Source: Rhyzopertha dominica
Taxonomy: Eukaryota > Arthropoda > Insecta > Coleoptera > Bostrichidae
DNA: 64,000 nt
Direction of reading: 5' to 3'
NCBI GenBank assembly: GCA_025024175.1
Contig: QCXZ01000041.1
Coordinates: 12,829,786-12,893,785 of the forward strand
Part shown: positions 1-10,700 of the stretch, piece by piece
Layout of the letters: each line of letters starts with the position of its first letter
Position numbering within the stretch: the stretch's first letter is position 1
Translations under genes and position numbers: made by a program
The notes under the pieces: model-generated
What the model was told of the DNA's origin: nothing
Database searches by the model: none
The model's input: only the letters and a program-made list of their open reading frames with translations

Positions 1-920
1 AACTCTATTTAATTCCAACATAAACTTACAGTCTATGACAGCATTGTTCTTATTGTATAAACATCAGGGTTGGTAGATCTACAATAACTATTTTATGAGT
101 AGCGCTGTACTTTAAACTCGTGTTGGTATCAGTATATAACTACAGATAACGGGTTACATCGAAAAGTAACCCGAACTCCATGAAGTTCTAGCGACTTGCA
201 AGCGAAAAAAAACACTTTAAAGCCGTCAGCCTCAAAGCGTTGTATTTCGCGACTTATTTGGGGGTGACAACCGCGCGTTTCGAGGCGCTCTCTGCAATCC
301 TCTGTGTAAGAAAACAACGGGTGCTGACGGATCTGCCTACATCAGTAACAATGCGTTGTCGTTTCGAATAAAGTGTTGCCTCATAAGCTCGACGGGGAAC
401 CACAAGTACAAATAATGTCGCTTTAGATAGGCGATGATGTATTCGAACAGCGAGCGTGATGAGTGTTCGCTTTTATCTCACACTAAAAGCTCCTTCCTAA
501 GAGGATGTGGTGTCGTTGAGAAAATGACGATGGAGATGCATAAACAGGCACTCGAGACGTTCGGAATGATCGTGTATGTAAGGATGGTTTATACGAGTGC
601 ACAGACTTGAATATATAGAGCTAATTGTACTCGGCGTGTGTGCTGGCACGTTTGCTTAACCCTGGATTTGATAAACTTACAAAATTTGTTGTAGTAGCGC
701 AGAGCAAATCTTGGATATACATTCAATTATCCACACATCTGGTCGTGTCACAAAGCATTCATATTGTGTTAGTACTGTGTCCTAGCATAAGTCGTATTAG
801 TTCGATTTTTAACTTTTCCCAAAAAGTTGCTTCTGTCTGAGATAATATCTAATCATCCTAAGAGCCCAATGATTACAGTAATTCCTGCATATAAAACTCA
901 TCACTGATATTACGCTCCAA
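1..920. other. unassigned sequence, no gene seen
   Basis: No open frame here looks like a conserved protein. The part from about 130 to 560 is less AT-rich than what follows and could be a regulatory patch or an old repeat, but nothing in it is recognisable. If the dopamine receptor gene extends leftward, this lies in the intron upstream of its TM4 exon. Confidence 0.4.
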
Positions 921-924
921 GGAG

Positions 925-1010
925 AACTTCTTGATGGCGTATCGCAGCATGCAATGGAGTAAATCCGGAGGCCTAGGTTCGAATCCCGGTCAGGGAGAAA
1001 GATCTTTTTA
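925..1010 (+). repeat. possible tRNA-derived SINE fragment
   Basis: The stretch contains GGTTCGAATCC (about 976-986), which matches the RNA polymerase III B box of tRNA genes. A degenerate A-box-like TGGCGTATCGCAGC lies about 40 bp upstream. The expected T-arm is imperfect and no paired acceptor stem is visible, so a SINE head is more likely than a live tRNA gene. No poly(A) or short tandem tail is clear. Confidence 0.4.
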
Positions 1011-1151
1011 GCAATATTTTAATTGCATTTAGACGACATATCCATATACTTATACTATACGACTAGTAATCATGTTGTGAGCATTTTTCTCTCTACACAT
1101 TTTTTCTAAGACAGTCTTGTGATATTAGTAAAAATATATAAATTTTAAAAT

Positions 1152-1367
1152 CGTTTTTTCCAAATAACTCGAAAATTATTAACATAACAAAAAAATTACA
1201 AGAGTTATTTGAGCAGAAATTTGATTTTCTACATAATACCAAAATTTAAAAGTAATCGTACGAGCAGGGTCCAAAATAGGTTTCTTGGAAATATTTCTAA
1301 AATATCAAAATTATGAATAATATTTCTAATACACTTTTTGTGGGAAATTTTATTTCCTATCTGGTGG
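1152..1367 (+). repeat. dispersed repeat family R1, copy a
   Basis: About 215 bp that recurs in the same orientation at 50700-50912. Both copies share CCAAATAACTCGAAAATTA near the left edge, CGTACGGGCAGGGTCCAAAA-like sequence (CGTACGAGCAGGGTCC here) in the middle and AAATTTTATTTCCTATCTG at the right. No coding capacity or terminal repeat is visible. It is probably part of an unidentified interspersed element. Confidence 0.65.
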
Positions 1368-1379
1368 TATTTTTAATTT

Positions 1380-4300
1380 TTTAAACTGTTTTCTTTAAGT
1401 GACGCTTTTTTGCTAATATCTTCTAAAGAGTTTGCTGCACCGAAAATTTATAAAAACGAATAATCCTCACAGTTATACTACTAATCACATACTAAAACGA
1501 ATAAAAATAAAAAATTAAAAATTGCAAAAAGGGTAGTTACCCCCCAATTTCGCCCCCTTCCCGATACCCTACTTACCCCACAAACAATAGGTCTCTTTGT
1601 GTAGTTAAGATTTATGCGTTAGCCAAATTTCAAGTTCATATATTAAGTCTTTCGAAAGTTATCGTGTCCACAAACAAAACCACAGACACACATACAAGAA
1701 AATTTTTTCTCAAATTTTGTTTTTTTGCGTTTTCGGCCATTTTAAAGCGAATGAGCAAATAAAAAATTTTGAAAATTTTTTTCGCTATACAATACTTCCC
1801 ATCCGTTGGATGTGGAAGTATTTAATTAAATGAATCGGGTATTTTCACAATTTGTTTAAAATAGGGCGCCAGTGAATATGGCCTTAAATGCATATTGCTG
1901 TTGTAAATATTTTATTTTATATAGAAATTATTAATAAAATAACATTATTTTCAAAAAACAGCATCTTACGGTTTAACATCATCCGTAACTTTTGTTTTTG
2001 ACGGGACTGCAGAAATTGCTAAATAGAAAAAATGGTACAAATTTATCAACCTAAGTTCTATTTCCATATTTTTCTCTTACATTAACTTGCACGCCATTGA
2101 AGGAATCAGTCAGAACTTTGCACAAAAAAATCTGTTACAATCCGAACCGATAAACTCCTCTGTTTATTGTATAACGCTCATAGAAATGGCGTTGGGTTCA
2201 TGCCTATCTAGATTTATAATGTAAGAAAACATTTACAATATAATGGAAAACTACAACCAACTAAAATTGATGCGATGTGCCTATCGTTTCATCTCCAAAT
2301 GCAGTAGCATAGTCTGTGGACTAGATTTCTTATTTAAATTGCTTGGGAAAGATTTCGACCATACATTCTAGTAGTTTAGAAATTTCTTTAAAAATAAAGG
2401 ATTACTAAAGTTTAAGAATGTGATCATGTTTAGCGCTGAAATTCACCAGATCCTTAAATATACCTTTATTATCCGACTTTCCTTTTTTATTATGAACTAA
2501 CAGGGCAAGTTCAATGGGGCTGCAGAAACCTATGCAGTTAGGAATATTCGTTAATGCATAACTGTGTTGAGCCATTTCGTTTTTTTTTATCATTTTTTTA
2601 TTTTAATATTATGTGTTCGTAGCAAACAGTAACTGGATACATTGTTTTACTGTAATGTGGATACCTTGTGCATTTTACACTTCTCGATATGTGCACCAAA
2701 TCTTTGTAACCTACTTCTATTCACAAATTGTCTTACACATTGAAAACAGAAAAATACTTGCAGAATTATTGAAACCGTCCATAGTTTTAAATCCGCATCC
2801 GTAAACTATTTATAGCTTTACTTATGGGACAAACGTACAGTAATGGTATTATTGTAGATAGTTTAGAAATATTCAACAGTATTTGTTGTTTTATGATAAT
2901 GTCTTAGCCGGGTGTTCATATGCAGGCGTTGCATTAATTTTGCAACTGACCGTATACATCAGAGTTAAAACGTCTTTTTCGGATCAGATGTAGATAAACT
3001 GACCAAGGGGTTTTACTGGTTATTTGAAAAAGCTTGTTCTAAAGCTCCGTGCCTCTCGTTCATATTAAATATTTTAACGCCTTGCATAGCGCGATGGAGA
3101 ACGAAGGCAATACGCGTTATTCGCCAAAACAACACCCCCGCAGCTGGGCAATTCTTTGGAGCAAAATAACTTATTCGCTTCACACCTACATATTAACGCA
3201 AGCTTATTTACTGAATGCACGAACAATCGTGCAAGGATCGTCATATGGAGTTCTGTATTGCATTGCATTGGCGCAGTTTCAGTCTACCAAGTATAAGTGC
3301 CTAAATACAATGTGAATACGGTAACGTGGAAGGAGAATAGATGGAACTAAATTACTATTAAATTGACCGATTGTTATTATTGAAGAAAGAACTAAACTTA
3401 ATTTTAATATTATTCTGAACTACATATTCATAAGTAGGTGAGACAGTTGCTTCTTTGTTCAATATCGCAACCCGCCCCTGTTTCAGGGTATACTTGATTT
3501 AGTACGACGTGATTGCGATTTTCCTAAAATAAAGTGTGATTAAGAAAATTTGGGATCGAGTCCTCCATGAAAGCGAAATCGTATGTCTTTCAAGCTTATT
3601 TCTGGTGTCTAAAGTTACGACATTTGCAGGTTTAATAAAATATATTGCAGTTTATGAATACTTAATATAATTAATGTTTTTTGCATTCATATTGATAGAT
3701 AGAAACTGCTGTCAATAAAATTTATTTTCAACGGTCAATTAAAAACAAATTAATTTTAATTAAAATGTATCACTCCCAGCTAACTTGAACCACAACCTAA
3801 CCTCACTTTTGTACAACCTTTTCCATAGGTAATTTGACATTTAGCCGTGTGGTTCAATCATCAACATACCCAAGGCTGACTCGATGCCACATTTTCTTGA
3901 TCGCACGATACAAAAAAAACCTTTTTAAGCTTCTTCAGTTTGGGCCATGAAATACCAACTGAATAGAAATAGTGCCTACTCCAGATGCTAAATTTATCGA
4001 TGCGTAGCATGCCAAATTTCCTTTATCGCCCTTTCGACAGCCTGAAAATTGTATTGAACAAAAGCTTCTTGAAGTCATCCTGGTTTAGGAATAGCTTTCA
4101 TCAAGCATCGTACACGTTTTGATCCTGAAACCGTTCTATAGTAACGAACATTACTGAGCAGAATTACCAAAATCTGTTACCAAATTTTAATGACCTTGTT
4201 CGTGAGTCAATCCTCTTTTCTGGTACAGAGACTGAACACTTCCTTATCAGTCTGTATCGATTCAAGGATTAACAATAATCATCGCAATTTCGATCCAAGC

Positions 4301-4480
4301 CAACTACTTAAACTTGTAATAACTGCCTTCCCATTAATAAGATACCAAACCTTAAATTATGACGTTTTCGAGGTTTTCCGAAATTGCCGAATCTGTAGTG
4401 TTAGCTATCAGTGTACTGCTAGTATCAGAAATCTATAGGCATATTGTACCTGCAAATAATAAGTGAACTTTTCTTTTTTC
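1380..4480. other. AT-rich sequence, probably Dop2R intron
   Basis: No supported gene. Short open frames at 2405-2804, 3049-3315 and 4190-4438 show no conserved motif, no flanking splice sites of note and no compositional sign of coding. The interval directly precedes the TM4 exon of the dopamine receptor and is most simply intron, possibly with old repeats. Confidence 0.45.
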
Positions 4481-4482
4481 AG

Positions 4483-4735
4483 GTACATCGCCGTCACTCA
4501 GCCAATCAAATACGCCAAGCACAAAAATAATAGGCGAGTATGGATGACTATTGCCCTGGTGTGGGTGATATCAGCGGCCATTGGTTCACCTATCGTCCTA
4601 GGATTAAACAATACCCCCGACAGGGTGCCGCATGCCTGTCTCTTTTACAACAGCGATTTCATCCTCTACTCGAGTCTTTCATCTTTCTACATCCCCTGCA
4701 TCATCATGGTGTTCCTGTACTATAATATATTTAAG
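4483..4735 (+). CDS. Dop2R: Dop2R exon: DRY motif, TM4, ECL2, TM5
   Basis: The acceptor TTCTTTTTTCAG precedes 4483 and the donor GTGAG follows 4735. The exon opens on the last base of the DRY arginine codon (phase 2), so the Asp and most of the Arg are in the missing upstream exon. It encodes RYIAVTQPIKYAKHK, TM4, an ECL2 with a Cys for the conserved disulfide to TM3, and TM5 ending YYNIFK. It ends on a complete Lys codon. The reading frame continues past the donor to a stop at about 4784, so retention would truncate the receptor before ICL3. Confidence 0.95.
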
Positions 4736-7700
4736 GTGAGTTCATATCGTGCTGATGCACTCGCATGCGGTAATTTGTCTAGCTAGCGACGTGAGGAGGG
4801 AAATTAGGTTTTGTTTAGTTAAGAGGTGTTGAAGTAGGATGATCATCATTAGCCTGCGACTGCTGCCGGAACTGGCAGGAGCTTAAAGTTGAACATCCCA
4901 CTTTAAATGCAGACAGCTGCAACATACTTACGTGCGAAATTAAAACGAGAAATTTATATTTTGGTTAATTTCACTGTGAGCAGTTTGCCAACTACGTATG
5001 AGGAGTAGCTTCCTTCGTTATTTTAGTAAGGGTTATTAATAACACTGTCAAAATTAACTTTTAATTACCACGACTTATTTTACTAAAATTACCCCAACTT
5101 CAATTAGGTAGCTTGGAAACAAGCTGATTGAACGTATGTGCTTTGTCTCACTTGATTTTTCAGATAACTCTGACGATCGTTGCGACCTAAAACGGTCATT
5201 GTCAAAGAGATGTAAATCAGATAAAGACAATACCATCGTTAATTTAAAAACAGATGAGTATTAGACTATGACATGTTGTTTTCCGGACTGGTTCCCACGT
5301 TGGTTATTTGACCTTGACGTTTCGACACTCATGTCGGTGTCTTCCTCAGAAGTAGCTCTGAAACTACTAGCTACTTCTGAGGAAGACACCGACATGAGTG
5401 TCGAAACGTCAAGGTCAAATAACCAACGTGGGAACCAGCCCGGAAAACAACATGTCATCGACAACTACCACGGAAGCCTTCAAACCAAGGGTATTAGACT
5501 AAACTAAATAATTTATTAAACGCAAACAACTTTTCTAAACTTAATTCAGATCCCACAGGCCAGTTCCAAAAAGATGTCACTAGCATTTTAAAATCTTCAG
5601 AACACTTGATATCAAACGAAGAATTAAGAACAATGAACCTCCGAACTCCAATGCTATATGGCCTCCCAAAAATTCACAAAAATGGAATACCTTTGAGACC
5701 GGTTGTTTCCTACGTTAATGCTCCATCGTATAAATTATGCAAATTCGCCAACAACATTTTGACACAATCAATTGCATGCCAGTCCAAATACAGCGTGAAG
5801 AATTCCGTAGGTTTCGCGAACATGGTAAAAGAATTATCATAACCAAATAACGCTATTCTTGTGTCCTTTGATGTGTCTAGTTTTTTCACTTCTATCTCCC
5901 TAAATGAACTTTTAACAATTTTCAAAAATAAAATAGAGAACTGCCACCTGTTAAACACAGAAAAAACTGAACTACTGAATATTGTGGAAATTTGCATAGA
6001 TCATAGTTATTTTACGTTCAATGACACATTCTACAAGCAAGACGATGGACTGCCAATGGGTTCACCTTTGTCTCGAGTCTTGGCAGAAATTTTCATGACA
6101 AATTTCGAAAAGAAGCTTTTTGCAAAGAAAAATGAAATTATTATAAATGTATTAATCTGGACTAGATATGTTGATGATATTTTTTGTATTTGGACGGGAA
6201 CTGACAGCCAGTTGGATGTATTCTTAAAATTCTTAAATCCAATAAATAAAAGATTCAGTTTACCCTATAAAAAGCGATTTACTATTGACAGCATTAACAC
6301 TAAATAAGCAAAAACTCATGATATATCAGTCTTATTATGGTATAATTACTGCATGCATGAACCAGATCACTCTAACATTTGTTGTCCACCCGTTTCTTTA
6401 CAGGCTTTAAGGAATAGGGCGTTTCATCAGCGTTTAGCACGAAAACCTCTGCCTTGTGAAATAAAACCTGGATCTGTGATAGAAAACGTGGCCAGCACCA
6501 GACGGCTGGCCGAAACTGCTTTGGGACCGTCAACAGTGGAGGAACCAGCCACGAACACGGGCTCTGGTTCGGGTGACGAAGACGAGGAGATCGCCGAAGC
6601 GGACTGCCACGTCATCTCCAATGACAAGAGCACCGAGTTTATTCTGGCGACCGTCGTCGAGGAAGCTGCGTAAGTATCATATTTTTTTAAAGATCTGAAT
6701 ACTTGAAGAGATCGTGTTGTAGCTAAGTGGAATAGATATTTAATTAAAATGTCTAATTTGAAAATTATTATATATACTGCAAAACAGATGAATGATGGCG
6801 AGCGGTGGGGATGAGACGCGTTGGCGCCAGCCTCAGATCGTGCCTGCCATTGTATACCAGTGGCGGCGCAAAAAGTGGTGTTTGGGAAAAAGAAATACAG
6901 GAAACCTAAAAATAATGTCAATAATACATACGCATACATGTGAGTTGTCAAATTATTATCGGAACCAAAAAACGCATGGAAAGAAAAACATCCTTAAAGA
7001 AACAATAAGACTGTACAATAAAGAGAACTAATTACTAAGTACAAACAAGAGAAACAAAAATAATACATCACACATTCGAGTGGGTTGTCAAGTTACTACC
7101 AGAAACTGAAAGCAAATGAAAAAGAAAACAAGCGAAACAGCATTATACAATGAAGAGAATTAATACATATACCTATGTGCACTATCTAATCACTATCACA
7201 GTCACTGTCACTACTATCTTGTAAGTTAATAATTAGAGGCTCCACTCCACTGAGATTATCAACATACACTTCATGCTCTATATATTTGTCCTGTGCTTTA
7301 ATCACGTGGTCACAGCGCTTCTTCGGGTATTATCTTGCTGAATTCTTCTTCGGCTATCATCCTTGAACGTAAGCCATCGCACCATATCTGTTTTATTTGA
7401 GCATTAATAGGCATTCAGGTAAGAACTCCTTTTCCCATCCTGCGTGTATGATGATAAGCCTCTGACCTTTGGACATATTTGCAAATAACCCTTTTGTCGA
7501 ATCATCCGTCCAATTTTTCGACGAAGTGTGTCTACTATGCAGGTAAGTTTCGTCCAGATATATATACACTTGGTGTATTCTGACTTCGGAAATATTTTAA
7601 TTTCTCCAAATAAGAAATTCGAAGTTATCTGATGTCGTGCCTTTCGATTAGCACTTTCCCATTATTTAGAGTTCTCCTTCACCCGAATCCCATGTTGTGC

Positions 7701-10700
7701 GATAAAACCCTTAAAGTCTCGTTCGATCCATGCCAATCCATATCAGTTCGTATCTTCTGGTTTAATTGTGCTACTGTCACACGATTTTCTTCGGTCTTGT
7801 GAAATTCGTGCACAATATGACGCAAATGTCTTCTTGTATTCCGGAAAATCGGCAGTCAGGCTACTCTTCCTCGGTCTCTTTTTTCCAGGACTACAGAAAA
7901 CAAACACAGCACATAAAAACATGTTTACAGATTATTCAGTTCAGCTGTCACTGTACTCTCAGTGGTCAATCAAACTCTGGCCGCGAAAGCCTACGTTCTT
8001 ACAAAAGATGAGTTATTCATGCTTAAATTAGCAAATTTGGCATTCATAAAATTTATGAAATTTCAGAAGAACCTACCTCTTTAACATCTGAGAACAGTAG
8101 ATTATATTTCAGAAGCGAATAGCCATGTTAGAAAATTTTCATCTAATAAAGCACTTAATTTTGTGCAATTTTCATTCTAATACTTTTACTTCAGCTGTAC
8201 TTACATTATAGACCGAGTTCCCCTAGTGACTCGTCTGTTTACATCTTATAAAAACTTTCTTAGTAGTAGTATTGCTTTGCTTTTTGTACTTATTTCACTG
8301 CAAATCATCACATTATTTAGAACTACCTTTCTTTTTCTTAAACATGTATGTAGTAAGAACGTAGCGTTTTCTTTATAACTCTTAGTTTTGTCATGGTAAC
8401 AATAATTAGCAAGTACCTCTTAAATAATAGTTTACACTTCACAAGTAGTACTTAATATATAGATTTACAAATAACCATATACTTGACGTACCATGTAAAA
8501 CAGCTAAATACAAGTTTTTCACACCTTGCAGTAGGTCTCACAGCAAATATATTTTTTACCCTTTGGCTCAATTCTGAATTTCGTTTACGAATATAAATAT
8601 GCGCTAGCATGCGTGACATGCCTTTGATCCGTAGGACGGAAGACTCGATCAGGGGCTAAGGTCCATAGCATCAAATTTCTGGCATTAGTGGCTCTAAGCT
8701 ATGGAATGTCCTTAAAGTTATGTCCAGTATCAGTCAATAGCTCAGATGTTTCGAGACAGAATTTCCAAGAAACGTGCTGAACCCGGCCCCAAGTATTTGC
8801 AAACACCTTGATACAATAATGCAAAACTATTATTGGCATAATGACACTCTAGGTTGTGTTGTGCCTGGCATGCTGGTTCTCCATTTTACTGAATTTTGGC
8901 AGTTGTCAGCATCTTGAGGATGGTACAGTCTTCTACATTTAGAAAAATATAAAGTCGTATACTAGAAGGTAGCCTTCCTCTTTTTCTGGAGCTTAATTTA
9001 AAAATTGTTGCATGAAAAAACTACAAAAATCTTAATACTGAGGTGTACTTTTGGAAAAGTACTTCATTTTGGTACCACATAAACTACAAATATACCAAAA
9101 AGTATTATAATTTAATAATTTTTACTATTTTACCAATAATAATTAATAATCATTAATTAAGGACTAAATTTGCAATTTTAACGCAAGGTTAGTTTTCTGC
9201 TTTTTCCATATGATACTGAAACAGAAGCGTTACGGGACATAATATCTACACTTTTAGATTTTACAGGATATTTCCCGAACAAACAAAAGTATTTCGGCTA
9301 TGATTAGGAATGTTTATAGAAAAAAAATTCAATTTGTTTTGTAATTATTTTATCCAGAATATACCGTTTGCCGGTTCTAAAACGCCATCAGTAACAATCG
9401 CACCCAAGTTTAAAAAAGGTGGTCCTTCGTAATTCACCGATAAACATAGATTAAGGAGAATGTCGTCTTAGGCCATTTCAACAAAGATAGGTCGGTGTAA
9501 GCACCTATCACTTTGATATATAAGAGGTTAGGGCCCTTTAAAGTAACACCTAAAGGTCTAGTGACATATTTACCCGTCCTAAATTCGATCAGATCATTTA
9601 TTTTGGATAAGACTTCTCGCAGACCAGCGGAGATTTAAAAGTACGTAAGGTCCAGCAGTATATAGAATTTGGAGGGCCCATTGTGTTACATTAGATCTGA
9701 TACTATTGAAGTCGTTGACNATTGAAGTTCCGTAACTTATATGGCCGGTAAAAAGGAGTAATACTTATTCATAAGAAATAGTAATTAGGAACTTGCATGA
9801 TTTTTTTCACTCTGATTTTTCCCATATGAAGTTTTCTAGTATTAGAAAGCGGCGAGCAATTGTTTTTGTTTTAATGTGCCTCCTTATACGAATAATAAAA
9901 TAAAATATTTCGGTAAAAACCAGCAGTTTTAAATGCGAGATAAGACGCAACGTGATTTGCGGAATACAAAACTGCGTCACAAAACGGTAACGAGGCTCTG
10001 CCGACTTCGCTAGCTGCAGTCGTATAAACATCTACACCACGATACACACGTGTATCGTGCACCTACATGAAGTGTAGGAGTATTTGGTAGGAATCGCGAC
10101 CTCTACCCTCAAGTATCTTGTTGTTCGTCTAGAGTGTGTGATTTGAATGTTTTGTGTTTTTGTGTGTAGATTTATATGTTAACCAAAGAAATAGCCGATC
10201 GAGGTTTCCAACAAGGGCAATCGAATAATCTGTCGCATATCAAAGCTTTCATGCTGGCTCGTTTTTTACAACAAAATTAAAATTTGTGAGTGTGAAATCG
10301 ACTTACATTAAAAAATAATACCTAAAGTAAAAAAAAAATATTTACTAGAATCTGGAAACTTAGACTCATATTTCTTGGACGGTAAGCGGTAAAAATTAGA
10401 AATTTGTCACAACAGCCTTCTACACCACTTCATGAAGATTAAACAAAACATTATTTACTTGTTTTCTTCAAATTAATAGTTCAAGAAACGCAGATAACGT
10501 TTTAAAATAAAAGTTTGTTTTATGAAACAGTTTTAAACGTTTAAAGTTATAGGTTGAAAACAAGGTACCCAAGATTACGTAAAGTACTTCGGAATACCTA
10601 CATTAAAACGATATTTACAGAAATATAGAGAAAAAACAAATTAAAGTTTTGGGTTAGTCCTCTCGTCATGTTTTATAGCGACACACTATTTAGATTGAAG

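Larger units (their letters stand above)
5269..5490. mobile_element. palindromic Penelope pLTR insertion with hammerhead ribozymes, family 1
   Basis: A 222-bp insertion flanked by the perfect 11-bp direct repeat GTATTAGACTA (5258-5268 and 5491-5501). Two arms of about 95 bp are near-perfect reverse complements around a centre near 5362. The right arm extends further with ATCGACAACTACCACGGAAG. The same family recurs at 52051-52712. Removing the insertion and one repeat restores continuity of the Penelope RT around it, so it is a nested insertion. Each arm carries a hammerhead core on its own strand. Confidence 0.85.
5190..6310 (+). pseudogene. Penelope-like element reverse transcriptase fragment
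   Basis: A decayed Penelope-like retroelement ORF lying in a Dop2R intron. From about 5493 the frame reads through LNSDPTGQFQKDV, MLYGLPKIHKNGIPLRP, VSFDVSSFFTSIS, DDGLPMGSPLSRVLAEIF and RYVDDIF. These are RT motifs in Penelope order, with the catalytic YVDD intact. An in-frame TAA at 5840-5842 and another stop near 5495 interrupt it. The N-terminal portion upstream (DNTIVNLKTDE, about 5226-5258) is separated from the rest by the 222-bp insertion at 5269-5490. No GIY-YIG domain follows, so the copy is 3'-truncated. Confidence 0.85.

Noticed and set aside
925..1010. A functional tRNA gene
   Set aside because: Only the B box is good. Acceptor and anticodon stems cannot be paired convincingly, so it is kept only as a possible SINE head.
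6427..6951. 174-codon minus-strand open frame
   Set aside because: It overlaps the Dop2R ICL3 exon in antisense. The plus-strand reading has conserved receptor motifs and splice sites; this frame has none.
9360..9715. Partly open minus-strand reading that looked coding-like
   Set aside because: About 60 codons between stops with no match to a known family; not enough to call even a remnant.
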